A DNA stretch of 64,000 nucleotides from Gloeomargarita sp. SKYB120 (GTDB taxonomy: Bacteria > Cyanobacteriota > Cyanobacteriia > Gloeomargaritales > Gloeomargaritaceae). Positions 46,741-55,457 of this stretch are shown here, one piece after another. A model generated the notes under the pieces. It saw only the letters and a program-made list of their open reading frames with translations. It had not been told where the DNA came from and did not search any database. Numbering within the stretch: position 1 is the first letter of the stretch; each line of letters begins with the position of its first letter. Made by a program: the position numbers and the translations under genes. The stretch covers positions 1 through 64,000 of the forward strand of contig JANXAM010000005.1 of assembly GCA_025062155.1 (NCBI GenBank), in the 5' to 3' direction.

Positions 46741-47311
46741 CTAAAGCCTGCACAACGGCCTGTAATTCCTGGGCCAGAGGACTAGGGTGACGGCGCTGGA
46801 ACAGGTCGGCTAAGCGCTGGTAGTACCACAGAGTCCCCTGCTTGCCCGTACTGAAGCGTTGCCACACAGCTTCCCCCACCTGTTGATAGTCGCGCCAGAT
46901 GGTTTGGGCGTTGTGGAGCTTGTCGGCGTTGGATACCAGCAGGACGTCCCCATCAACCTGTTCCAAGTGGTGTAAATAGGCCTGCTTGCGGGTCCACCAA
47001 TCCCGTGTGTCCGCGTCTTGTCGGTCTGTGCATCCTTCAACAATGCGCAAAACCCGCTCACCGAACTGGGCGGCAATGTCTGCGGCAATTTGAGCGCGAG
47101 TGTAGGTGCTGTAGCGGGGGCCATCTTCCAAACTGTCGTGCAGCAGAGCCGCAATGGCCTGGTCTTCATCGCCGCCATTTTCCAGCACCAGGGCGCTGAC
47201 GGCCAGGAGATGGCTGAGATAGGGAATGGTGGTGCCTTTGCGGACCTGCTTTTGGTGCAGTTGATGGGCATAGGTCAGAGCGCGGGCAAAGCGTTCGCTC
47301 AACATGGTCAT
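46607..47311 (-). CDS. HD-domain phosphohydrolase, MESH1/SpoT-hydrolase-like
   Basis: A 234-residue protein whose first about 175 residues form an HD hydrolase: FARALTYAHQLHQKQVRKGTTIPYLSHLLAVSALVLENGG, then the HD of ALLHDSLEDG, then LVSNADKLHNAQTI. This resembles the (p)ppGpp hydrolase domain of SpoT and MESH1, so a role in alarmone turnover is a fair guess. The C-terminal about 40 residues are Pro/Thr-rich (QTPAPPPDHPSAGDTT) and overlap cobK. The ATG at 47311 overlaps the upstream NYN gene stop. Confidence 0.75.
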   Translation of the reverse strand: MTMLSERFARALTYAHQLHQKQVRKGTTIPYLSHLLAVSALVLENGGDEDQAIAALLHDSLEDGPRYSTYTRAQIAADIAAQFGERVLRIVEGCTDRQDADTRDWWTRKQAYLHHLEQVDGDVLLVSNADKLHNAQTIWRDYQQVGEAVWQRFSTGKQGTLWYYQRLADLFQRRHPSPLAQELQAVVQALVTQASSPHEQTPAPPPDHPSAGDTTLPDAATDAKPLPTPEPPGV

Positions 47312-48297
47312 CACCCCGCCACCGCCGCCGTTTGTTTGGCCGGTAAAGGCACCACTGAACCCCCGGGCGGACATAGCTTGCGCAGGTCCCGGAAGGGAAA
47401 GTGGCTCTTTAACTGATGGTGGGTATCGGGACCAAACGCAGCCACCTCTACCTGCACCCCCTGCTGCTGGAGCCAGTGCAACGCTGGTAAAAAGTCGCCA
47501 TCGCCACTGAGCAGAATCACCTGAGTAAATAGACTTGTCAACATGTCCACAATCATCTGCCCGTCCATATTCGCTTTCGCACCTCCATCGGCAAAGCGGA
47601 CAACTGGTTTGGTATGCACCTGTACCCCCAACTGCTGGAGTTCCTGGTGCAGTTGCCGTTGCTGGGGATGGTGGGGGTAGTGACCGCTGTAGAAATGCAC
47701 CGTAGCGGGGACATCCGAGGGCACCAGCCGGCGCAGGAGTTTCGCATAGTCTAGCGCAACCCCCAACCGGCGGGCGCTTTCGTGGAGATTGGCCCCGTCA
47801 ATAAAGACGCCCACCCCCTGGCGCACCACCAGCCCTTGGCTCAATTGATGCACCTGTTGCTGGAGTTGGTCCAGTTGGGCAACGAGAGCATCCACCCGGG
47901 GAGCAGTTTGGAGTTCGAGTCGCTTCAGGCGGTCGTGGGCATCGTGAACCTCTTGTAAAATCGCTGCCCGTTGCTGCCGGGTTTGGAGAACCACTTGGTC
48001 CAACTGGTTCTGCATGTCCTGTAACTGGCTCAACAGATGGTCTATCCGTTGCTGCTGCTGGCCTAGTGGCCCGACCAGGTCGCTCACTTGAGCGCACTGG
48101 GTTTGCAACTGTTGTAGTTGGGCCAGCGCATAATCGAGCTGCTTTGTCTGCTGATGCACGGTTCGGCTGACCTGGGCCATCTGCCGCCGTTGCCAATGAA
48201 CTGCTAGCGGGATGAACCCGAAGGCCACCTGCCGCGTGCATAAGGTCAACAGCAAAGCGCCGCCCCACCACCATCCGATTGGTATTGTGCTGTTCAT
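47311..48297 (-). CDS. Membrane-anchored coiled-coil NYN-domain protein
   Basis: A 328-residue protein. An N-terminal hydrophobic segment (GWWWGGALLLTLCTRQVAFG) is followed by a long Gln-rich coiled coil (about 40-155), then a NYN/LabA-like domain: GVGVFIDGANLHESARRLGV holds the first acidic cluster, ANMDGQMIVDMLTS the second, and VILLSGDGDFLPALHWLQQQGVQVEVAAFG the third. The conserved Asp residues of the PIN-like nuclease fold are all present, so RNase activity is likely. It precedes the HD gene with an ATGA overlap and neighbours the CRISPR-signalling cluster across a palindrome. Confidence 0.75.
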   Translation of the reverse strand: MNSTIPIGWWWGGALLLTLCTRQVAFGFIPLAVHWQRRQMAQVSRTVHQQTKQLDYALAQLQQLQTQCAQVSDLVGPLGQQQQRIDHLLSQLQDMQNQLDQVVLQTRQQRAAILQEVHDAHDRLKRLELQTAPRVDALVAQLDQLQQQVHQLSQGLVVRQGVGVFIDGANLHESARRLGVALDYAKLLRRLVPSDVPATVHFYSGHYPHHPQQRQLHQELQQLGVQVHTKPVVRFADGGAKANMDGQMIVDMLTSLFTQVILLSGDGDFLPALHWLQQQGVQVEVAAFGPDTHHQLKSHFPFRDLRKLCPPGGSVVPLPAKQTAAVAG

Positions 48298-48324
48298 CGG
48301 TCGCTAGTCTTCCAACTCAACCAT

Positions 48325-48340
48325 CCCTTTTATAAAAGGG
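48325..48340. repeat. Perfect 16-bp palindrome
   Basis: CCCTTTTATAAAAGGG reads identically on both strands. It lies in the 52-bp gap between the start of the NYN gene and the stop of the Csx3-AAA gene, both on the minus strand. The centre is AT-only. It could be a weak terminator for the Csx3 gene or a dimeric regulator site for the NYN-HD operon. Confidence 0.5.
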
Positions 48341-48349
48341 ACTAGAAAA

Positions 48350-49273
48350 CTACTTTTCCAACGGCAGCGCTAAGCTCTTCAAGCGGTCGAGCAGGCCAGC
48401 CGGCACCGTCACGGGTTGGTCGTCTAGCAAGCCAAGTTCCAGTTCTAGATAGAGTGCTGATTGCCGCAGGTGTTCCCCTTGACCTAGGTACGTATGGACA
48501 ATACCCAGCAATTGTAAGTTACCCCGGTCGGCGCAGAATTCATGCCAAGCAGGAATGGCTTCCGGGTCGCGGCTGACGACTAGGTAGTGGGTGCAGGCTT
48601 CTAGCAAGGGTTGTTTGGCTGGGTCCACTTTGCCCCCCACATCCACCAGCACCAGTTGTTTTTGGCGGCGCAATTGCAGAATGGCTTGGGCCTGCCAGGG
48701 GAAAAACTCGCTGGTCGGTTGACCTCGATACCGGTCTTTCAACATTTTTCCCTGGTCGGCATCGTGAATTTCCAACAACCAGTTACCTTCGCCATCCCAG
48801 TGTGCCCGTTGTAAGTACACCTCTGGACAGGCAGGTAGCAGGGCTTGAAACAGGGCATGGGCCAGACGACTTTTACCGCTGTGGGGTGGACCGACAATCA
48901 TCACTGCCGGCGCTAGGCGGTTTTGTAGGGTTGGCAGAACTATGCGCAACACTTGCCCCACGCGTACCTCTGGGTGATGGGTGTTGACGACAACGGCCCC
49001 CAAACGCGGGTCGTAGCAGGCCACCCAGCGCGTGTGATGACAGGCATGAACCAACCAGCCGTACAGCCAAATCGGCGCGCGACCACTAATCACCACGCCC
49101 TTGGTTGGGTCCAGTTGGTTCGGAAGATGCAGGGTCGCCAAATCTTCCGGAAACATCAACCGGTCTGGACGCACTAGCTCAATTTCTAGGACTTGGCAAT
49201 CCAAACCGCTCTGGGTGGTCGCGGCTCGCCAGTGTAAGACAACAGTTGGAGATGTCATTGCTTCATCATGCAT
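48350..49273 (-). CDS. Csx3-AAA fusion (CRISPR-associated, putative ring-nuclease module)
   Basis: A 307-residue protein. Residues about 26-112 match the Csx3/Crn3 fold: VLEIELVRPDRLMFPEDLATL, VVISGRAPIWLYGWLVHACHH and WVACYDPRLGAVVVNTHHPEV. Csx3/Crn3 binds and degrades cyclic tetra-adenylate made by type III CRISPR complexes. From about 120 comes a P-loop NTPase domain with Walker A GPPHSGKS (128-135) and Walker B KQLVLVDVGG. Csx3 fused to AAA is known in cyanobacteria; the ATPase role is unclear. The start is either 49273 or ATG 49258 (MTSPTVVL), neither with a good ribosome binding site. It is divergent from the CARF-RelE gene. Confidence 0.75.
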   Translation of the reverse strand: MHDEAMTSPTVVLHWRAATTQSGLDCQVLEIELVRPDRLMFPEDLATLHLPNQLDPTKGVVISGRAPIWLYGWLVHACHHTRWVACYDPRLGAVVVNTHHPEVRVGQVLRIVLPTLQNRLAPAVMIVGPPHSGKSRLAHALFQALLPACPEVYLQRAHWDGEGNWLLEIHDADQGKMLKDRYRGQPTSEFFPWQAQAILQLRRQKQLVLVDVGGKVDPAKQPLLEACTHYLVVSRDPEAIPAWHEFCADRGNLQLLGIVHTYLGQGEHLRQSALYLELELGLLDDQPVTVPAGLLDRLKSLALPLEK

Positions 49274-49369
49274 GGATTGGGTACGCTATCAATCCTAAAT
49301 TCTTTTGGAAACTTACCCTTCGAGTCAGCCACAGACTGCACATAATGTAAAGTGTTTTGGGAGATGAAC

Positions 49370-50479
49370 ATGCCATACACGTTGATGGTATCCCCTTGCG
49401 GCACAAGCACCTTAACCAACCAGGCCGGTGAACACGTTCGTTCGTTGTTGACACGCACAGCCAATGCTCGTGAACAGGACTTAAGCTTCCCAGGTAAGCA
49501 AACGATAGACCAGTACCTCTCTCAGCGGGAACAGGACATTTTATCCGCAGACGTGAATCAGGTTCGGCGTTGGAGTGCGGAACTCAACGGCATTCTGGCC
49601 TATTACGATGGGCAACTCCCTCCTCAGACAGACATTCATCTGTTGCTGGCTACTGCTACCTACCAGGGACAAAAGACTGCGGACCTGATTGCTCGCTGGT
49701 TGCAAGCCCACGGTTGCCATGCAGAAGTCCACCCCATTTCCCGTGACTTAAATGTAGGAAGTGCGGAAGCATTTCGGGTGGCCATGGCCGAGTTGGTGCA
49801 GTGGGTGGAAGACACCATTCCTGGTTATCGCCAGCATCAATACCAGGTTGTCTTTAACCTCACCGGCGGCTTTAAAAGTGTGAACGGTTTTTTGCAGACA
49901 ATTGGGATGTTCTACGCCGATGAGTGTGTGTATATCTTCCAAGACTCACGAGAGTTGATTCGCATTCCACGTTTGCCAGTCAAGCTAGATGCTGAGAGCA
50001 TTATCGGAGAACATTTGCTGCTTTTCCGGCGTTTAGGGGTAGGTGCAACCCTGCCGCTAGAGGACTGTCGGTCAATTCCCGAAACGCTGTTATTCATCCA
50101 TGGAAATCAGGCAGTGCTTTCCGAGTGGGGAAAACTAGTTTGGAATCGTTGTAAAGCATCCTTCTACTCTCAGGGCTTACTCGAACCGTTGAGCGCCAAG
50201 ATTCGCTATTCTGAAGCCTTTCAAAAAGCGGTTCATGAACTGCCACCTGAGCGCCAAGCAATCATCAATGAGCGCTTGGACCAATTGAGTCGCTATTTAG
50301 ATGACCCTAAAGCTCGTTACAATCCCTCATCGTTGGATTTCAAACCGCTGCGGGGGAACCCGTGTCCCCCTTCGACCCATGAATGCGACGCTTGGAGTGA
50401 TTTAGATGCTAAACGCATTTTTGGTCATTTTGAAGAAGGAGTCTTTGTGATTGATCGGCTAGATAAGGGGTTGCACTGA
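49370..50479 (+). CDS. CARF-RelE fusion, Cami1-like CRISPR ancillary RNase
   Basis: A 369-residue protein. The N-terminal CARF domain has VSPCGTSTLTN (7-17) and FNLTGGFKSVNGFLQTIGMFYADECVYIF (LTGGFKS from about 164), as in the APE2256/TIGR02619 CARF group. A middle part links to residues about 265-369, which read as a RelE/ParE toxin fold: KIRYSEAFQKAVHELPPERQ, LDFKPLRGNP and the final RIFGHFEEGVFVIDRL. The domain order matches Cami1, a cA4-activated, ribosome-dependent mRNA interferase. GGGAG lies 6 nt before ATG 49370. The next gene starts at its last stop base, so they are coupled. Confidence 0.65.
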   Translation: MPYTLMVSPCGTSTLTNQAGEHVRSLLTRTANAREQDLSFPGKQTIDQYLSQREQDILSADVNQVRRWSAELNGILAYYDGQLPPQTDIHLLLATATYQGQKTADLIARWLQAHGCHAEVHPISRDLNVGSAEAFRVAMAELVQWVEDTIPGYRQHQYQVVFNLTGGFKSVNGFLQTIGMFYADECVYIFQDSRELIRIPRLPVKLDAESIIGEHLLLFRRLGVGATLPLEDCRSIPETLLFIHGNQAVLSEWGKLVWNRCKASFYSQGLLEPLSAKIRYSEAFQKAVHELPPERQAIINERLDQLSRYLDDPKARYNPSSLDFKPLRGNPCPPSTHECDAWSDLDAKRIFGHFEEGVFVIDRLDKGLH

Positions 50480-51825
50480 TGGAATTCCACCTCCCTTTGA
50501 CCGTTGCTGTTCTAAATGAATTGTCAGGTTATCACCTGAGTGAGCGCTTGGGACTGGCTGTACGGCTATGGGTTGTGTTGCACAAGCTGTATGGGGAAGA
50601 AGACGACCTTTTTCGTGACTTACCAAATCCCTTTAGCTATACAGCGATTCGTGACCGGTTGCTTTCGCCGCTGCATCCTAAAAATGACCCACCAGCAGGC
50701 GAGTCTGTAACCTGTCCTGACCAGGAATGTATTTGTCATTTGCCCCTGAGTCATTGGATTGATGAAACGATTGGTAGCGAGTTGCAAAGAGCACTGGGAT
50801 TTTCGGATGATATTTGGCAGGAGAAATTGCAAGAAAAACCATTCGGTCATTCCCATCGCACGTTACGTAAAATACTTCCCGCTCTTGTGAGTCTGGGTTA
50901 TTTGAAAACGAGAGGTTATGCTAAATTTTATCGCCTACCTCTCGACAGTCTTCCAGTATTACCGAGCCAAAACCACGGGAAGTCACTATCTGTTATTCAA
51001 AGCCTGGATATTCTCAATGACATTAGTTTTATGGACCCACGGTTATCCGTCGTCCTAGCGGAATTGCAACAGGATTATCCAGCAAACAAGCGCTTCTTTT
51101 TGCATCTGGATTTCATTCTCCCGCCTAATAAGCAGGAACAGGTGGATGACCTGCAACAGCAGTTGAACGAGTTGTGGGCATCACCTGAGATAACACCTGT
51201 GCGTTTTGATTACCACACGAGAGAGAAGGGAGTGCAACGTCTCGTAGCTTACCCTGTGTGTTTGTTCTATGCGCGACGGGCTAAATACCTCAGTGCGTAT
51301 GGTCAAACGCCTAGTGGTTCGATTGGCTGGCACAACTTTCGTATGGACCGGGTTACGTCTGAAAAATTTGAGATATTGACCTGGAAACACACTGCAATCC
51401 CTGGCGAGTTGGTACGCCTGAAAAAACAAAACCAGTTGCCGACTCCCGAGGATGTAGAACTGGCCTGGCAAGAAGCATGGGGCACCGATTTTTATCTTCC
51501 TAAGGCCCTAATGATTCTGCGGTTTGAACCCGCCTTTGCCCAGCGGTATATCGAAGGGACGGAACGCCATCCCACCTTCCGCCGCGTGGATTATTACAAA
51601 ATTCCCACTCTACTGCGCCACAGCCCTGAACGACAGCAGGTGCAACGAATTTTGGCGCAGCGCTCCCCTGACGATGCCTACTACCAAGCCTGGGTGCGAG
51701 TAGGAGATACGAACTTGACCATGCGCTTGCGGGATTGGCGGCCCAATGGCGAAGTAATTGCCCCCTTGCAATTGCGGGAACAAATGCGCCAAGAAGCGGA
51801 AAAAGAACTGAGTTTTTATCGTTAA
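50479..51825 (+). CDS. WYL-like CRISPR-associated protein, TIGR03985-like
   Basis: A 448-residue protein. The N-terminal half contains a helix-rich region with a likely winged-helix piece (HRTLRKILPALVSLGYLKTRGYAKFYRL). The second half contains a WYL-like ligand-binding domain (RLVAYPVCLFYARRAKYLSAYG, then YLPKALMILRFEPAFAQRYIEGTERHP). I recognise the pattern of the cyanobacterial TIGR03985 CRISPR-associated family. WYL proteins usually regulate defence genes in response to nucleotide ligands, so this is a candidate transcriptional regulator of the cluster. It overlaps the CARF-RelE stop by one base. Confidence 0.65.
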   Translation: MEFHLPLTVAVLNELSGYHLSERLGLAVRLWVVLHKLYGEEDDLFRDLPNPFSYTAIRDRLLSPLHPKNDPPAGESVTCPDQECICHLPLSHWIDETIGSELQRALGFSDDIWQEKLQEKPFGHSHRTLRKILPALVSLGYLKTRGYAKFYRLPLDSLPVLPSQNHGKSLSVIQSLDILNDISFMDPRLSVVLAELQQDYPANKRFFLHLDFILPPNKQEQVDDLQQQLNELWASPEITPVRFDYHTREKGVQRLVAYPVCLFYARRAKYLSAYGQTPSGSIGWHNFRMDRVTSEKFEILTWKHTAIPGELVRLKKQNQLPTPEDVELAWQEAWGTDFYLPKALMILRFEPAFAQRYIEGTERHPTFRRVDYYKIPTLLRHSPERQQVQRILAQRSPDDAYYQAWVRVGDTNLTMRLRDWRPNGEVIAPLQLREQMRQEAEKELSFYR

Positions 51826-51843
51826 TCTGATAGGGGCTACGCC

Positions 51844-53079
51844 ATGACAATTCTCATCACAACTATAGGCACAACTGAGTACGATACAACAACGTATTAC
51901 TTTCCCGATGAAGCCAAATACTGCACCTGTTATGTAGCTGAGGCGATTGCCCTGATGCGTCATGTGAATCGAGTAATCTTTTTACTAACAGAGCAAGCCC
52001 GCCAGAAGCATTGGTAGCATTTACAACAGCGTTTTAAGGACTGTCAAATTGCAATTACTGTTGAAGCTCGCGCTATTCCTGACGGTCAGACGGAAGCAGA
52101 AATCTGGCAAATTTTCGATGTTCTTGTGGATGCAGTTCCAGCGAATGCCAATGTAATTTTTGACATTACTCATGCATTTCGCTCGATACCAGTCCTGGTG
52201 TTGCTGGGGGCGGCCTTTTTACGCCGGGCAAAAAATGTCAATATCCGAGGTTTGTACTACGGTCTATACCGGCCTGGTCAGGCAAAAACTCCCATTATTG
52301 ACCTAACGCCGGCGCTGCGCTTGCTGGATTGGTTGACGGCGACGGATAAGTTTATTAGCACTGGCTCGGCGGTGGAACTAGGGCAATTGCTCAACACCAT
52401 TCAACAGGACTTCTACCGCTCGCAACGGCCACAAAAAGAAGACCCCCGCCCCACAACCCTTAAGCGCTTTGGCACCGCTATCCAACAGGTGTCGCGTTCC
52501 CTGGAACTGGTGCGCCCCATGAGTTTACTCAAAGAGGATTTGCCGAAATTGGTCCATGTTTCGACAGACCAGCTTGCCCAAGAAGTGGGTCAATTTGCCC
52601 AGCCGTTTGGATTATTGCTGGATGCAGTACAACAGAGTTATTTACCGCTGGCGCTGGCTGGTGAAAATGCAACTCCTGATGACCAGGTCCGAAAACAATT
52701 TCGCCTGTTGCAGTGGTATGTAGATAAGGGTTTGACCTTGCAGGCGCTGTTGCTGGCTAGGGAATGGACAATCTTGGCGCTGTGCCTGCTAGCTGGGTAT
52801 GCGGATTACCTTGACCGCGATAGCCGGGAGGCGATTGAGGAACAACTGAAGGCAATGATTGGGTATGGGGAACGTCCGGGTTTGGACCAGCCGATTGCTG
52901 CTTATGTGCCCGATGCAAAAAAGCTGGCGGATTTTTGGTCCTGTTTGACGGAGTACCGCAATGACCTGGCCCATGTGCAGATGCGCAAGAATTTCCTAAA
53001 CAGTGGTACCCTGGAGAACTTTGCCCTGAACGACCTGCTGCCGACTTTACAGGCGCTTTTCCCTAGCTTTTGCCAATGA
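51844..53079 (+). pseudogene. CARF-HEPN (TIGR02221/Csx-type) RNase gene interrupted by in-frame TAG
   Basis: With AGGGG upstream, ATG 51844 opens a frame encoding TILITTIGTTEYDTTTYYF, a CARF start, up to QARQKHW, then TAG at 52015-52017 (codon 58). The same frame continues without another stop: HLQQRFKDCQIAITV, NVIFDITHAFRSIPVLVLLG (DxTHG-like motif at about 107-112), and ends at 53079. The C-terminal domain contains RNDLAH (R-x4-H, about 372-377), the HEPN RNase motif. So a Csx1/Csm6-like cyclic-nucleotide-activated RNase of about 411 residues is split by one nonsense codon. An internal ATG at 52126 could give a 317-residue product lacking the N-terminal CARF part. Confidence 0.75.
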
Positions 53080-53156
53080 CAAGATTTTGGAAGGGACAAG
53101 TTCTAAGGGTGGTTATGCTGAAGGTGTCTTTCGCTGTCGGGGTATGGAGGTAACCG

Positions 53157-55457
53157 ATGTTTGCCGTTGCTCCTGTCACTGCTGGGTTGCAAACGCCAGA
53201 AGGCGCGCCGATTCCATTGCGGGGCGTGGATTTTGACGTGACGATTCGGGATATAGGCGCTCAGGTGACGGTTTCTCAGCATTTCCAGAATGTGGAATCC
53301 CAGCCTATCGAAGCGGTGTACTCGTTTCCCTTGCCGGAAGGGGCGGCCATCTGCGGGTTTGAGGTGCGCTTGGGGGAGCGGGTGATCACGGGGCGGGTAG
53401 AAGAAAAAGAAACAGCCTTTGTCCAGTACGACGAAGCTCTGAAGGAAGGTCAGGGCGCCTATCTCATTGACCAGGACCGGCCCAACATCTTCACCATCTC
53501 GGTGGGGAATCTGTTGCCCCAGCAGTCGGTGGTGATTCGGATTCGCTATGTGCAAGAGCTGGAAACACACGCCACAGGTGGCCGGCTGGTGATTCCCACG
53601 ACCATTTCCCCCCGCTATGTGCCGCTGGAACAATTGCAAACGGCGCCAGCCAGTGAACTGATGCACATCAATCCCCCAACGGTTCTAGGTCCTTTACCTT
53701 ACGGGATGCGGCTGCGCGTGGAGGTGGTCACCAGCAGTCCCTTGGTGAGTGTAGAATCCCCTTCGCACCCCATCCGCTGTACGCTGGCCGATGGTCGCGC
53801 TCAGGTGGAACTGGTGGGGGACCAGGTGCAACTGGACCAGGACTTTGTGCTGAACTATACGGTGCAAAAGCCACACGCGCCCCAGGTGCGCATCGCCCGC
53901 GATATCGGGTCTGATGGGTTTGTGGCGATGGTGAGTTTTTGGCCGGAATTTCAGGTCTCATCTCGGTCACCCCAAGAGTACATCTTTGTGCTGGATCGGT
54001 CGGCTTCAATGACCGGCGAGAGCATCCAGCAGGCGAAAACGGCGTTGCTTCTTTGCCTGAAATCCATGCAGCCGGGGGACCAGTTCAATATCTATGGCTT
54101 CGGTTCAACCTATGAAAAGCTCTTTCCCCGCAGCCAGCCCTATACACCAGAAAACCTGACGACAGCGACGAGCCATGTGCAACGGTTGGATGCCGATTTA
54201 GGCGGTACAAAAATCTATTCCGTTTTGCAAGATGCCTTGGCCCACGCTGGCAGTTTGCCCAGTAGCCAGGTGATTGTGCTGACCGATGGGCAGATAGGCA
54301 ATGAAGCGCAGGTCATCGAATTGGCGCAGCGCTATCGAGGTCGGGTGCGTGTGTTTCCCTTTGGGATTGGGCGGGGACCCAATGAGTATTTCATTCGAGC
54401 GCTGGCGCGGGTGACAGACGGGGCAGCAGAGTTCATCTTTCCAGGGGAGCGTATCGAACCCAAGGTCATGCAGCAATTTGCCCGCATGGGAATGCCCTAC
54501 GCTGAACAACAGGTGCGCCTGGATTGGGGTGGCTTGCCGGTCAATCTCGTGACGCCCCGCGTGTTGCCTCCTTTGTTTAGCGGTCAGCGCTGGACTGTTT
54601 ATGGACGCCTGGATGCCCTGAAACCGGCGCAAATACGGCTGGAGGCGGTTATCGCTGGACAAACCTACACCTGGGAATTGCCGGTGGACCCTAACCAGCT
54701 AGACGACACGCCGATTGTTACGCTGCTGTTTGCCCGCAGCGCGATTCGTGATTGGGAAGAGCATCCCCAAGAATGGACGGGTTCCCAACAACGGGAGCGG
54801 AAGGCCGAGTCGCGTGCTCGTCAGGAAGCGCTGGTGGAACTGGGGTGTCGTTACCAGTTGCTGTCGTCCCAAACCAGCTTTGTGGCCATCGAGCAGCGAC
54901 CCGACGGGGATAAAACGGTGGAAATCAAACTGCGGCGGGTGCCGGTTGCCCTGACACGAGGTTGGGGTGGCACTCCTACAGTTAGCTCCGCTGAACTTTC
55001 AACTTCTTGCTATGGTATTGACTTCCGTTTTTGCGATGATGATGATATTGACTTCCGTCATCGTACTTATCCCGCTGCCAGAACGACACTCGTCTCAGGT
55101 GACTCGGATAACACTGCGTTCACAAAGCTCATTGCCGCTCAGGATTTTGAGGGATTTTGGCCGCTGAGTTCTGAGCTGATGCGGTTATTGGGCTGGGACA
55201 AAGCGAAGAAGGCAAAACGTGCGATTGCGGCGCTCAAAAACGCTGGTATTGCTAAGGAAATAGCCGAAAAAATAGTGGCGACGTTGTTGGCCCTAGACGC
55301 ACTCCAGCAGCGTTTTGGGCACAGGCAGGTCGAATGGCAGCTTCTGGCCCAGAAAGCAGAATGCTGGTTGCAGCAACTCGCTTTGACACCCCCTGGCGCT
55401 GGGAGTCAACCGGCAGACCTAGTGACCCGTTGGCGGCAGTGGTATGAGCGGCTGTGA
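53157..55457 (+). CDS. VIT and von Willebrand factor A domain protein
   Basis: A 766-residue protein. Residues about 1-135 are a VIT domain (RGVDFDVTIRDIGAQVTVSQ, YSFPLPEGAAICGFEVRLGE). A VWA domain follows from about 275, with an intact MIDAS motif DRSASMTGES (D280) and later VIVLTDGQIGNE. The C-terminal helical region (WPLSSELMRLLGWDKAKKAK) resembles the ends of VWA5/PARP4-like proteins. A short acidic insert (FCDDDDIDFRH) comes from a 30-bp in-frame duplication. There is no signal peptide, so it is probably cytosolic. GGAGG precedes the ATG. The function is unknown; similar proteins often scaffold with ATPases. Confidence 0.82.
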   Translation: MFAVAPVTAGLQTPEGAPIPLRGVDFDVTIRDIGAQVTVSQHFQNVESQPIEAVYSFPLPEGAAICGFEVRLGERVITGRVEEKETAFVQYDEALKEGQGAYLIDQDRPNIFTISVGNLLPQQSVVIRIRYVQELETHATGGRLVIPTTISPRYVPLEQLQTAPASELMHINPPTVLGPLPYGMRLRVEVVTSSPLVSVESPSHPIRCTLADGRAQVELVGDQVQLDQDFVLNYTVQKPHAPQVRIARDIGSDGFVAMVSFWPEFQVSSRSPQEYIFVLDRSASMTGESIQQAKTALLLCLKSMQPGDQFNIYGFGSTYEKLFPRSQPYTPENLTTATSHVQRLDADLGGTKIYSVLQDALAHAGSLPSSQVIVLTDGQIGNEAQVIELAQRYRGRVRVFPFGIGRGPNEYFIRALARVTDGAAEFIFPGERIEPKVMQQFARMGMPYAEQQVRLDWGGLPVNLVTPRVLPPLFSGQRWTVYGRLDALKPAQIRLEAVIAGQTYTWELPVDPNQLDDTPIVTLLFARSAIRDWEEHPQEWTGSQQRERKAESRARQEALVELGCRYQLLSSQTSFVAIEQRPDGDKTVEIKLRRVPVALTRGWGGTPTVSSAELSTSCYGIDFRFCDDDDIDFRHRTYPAARTTLVSGDSDNTAFTKLIAAQDFEGFWPLSSELMRLLGWDKAKKAKRAIAALKNAGIAKEIAEKIVATLLALDALQQRFGHRQVEWQLLAQKAECWLQQLALTPPGAGSQPADLVTRWRQWYERL

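Noticed and set aside
52126-53079. A complete gene starting at internal ATG 52126
   Set aside because: The same frame upstream of the TAG encodes the missing CARF N-terminus with a good start and ribosome binding site, so the gene is interrupted, not short.
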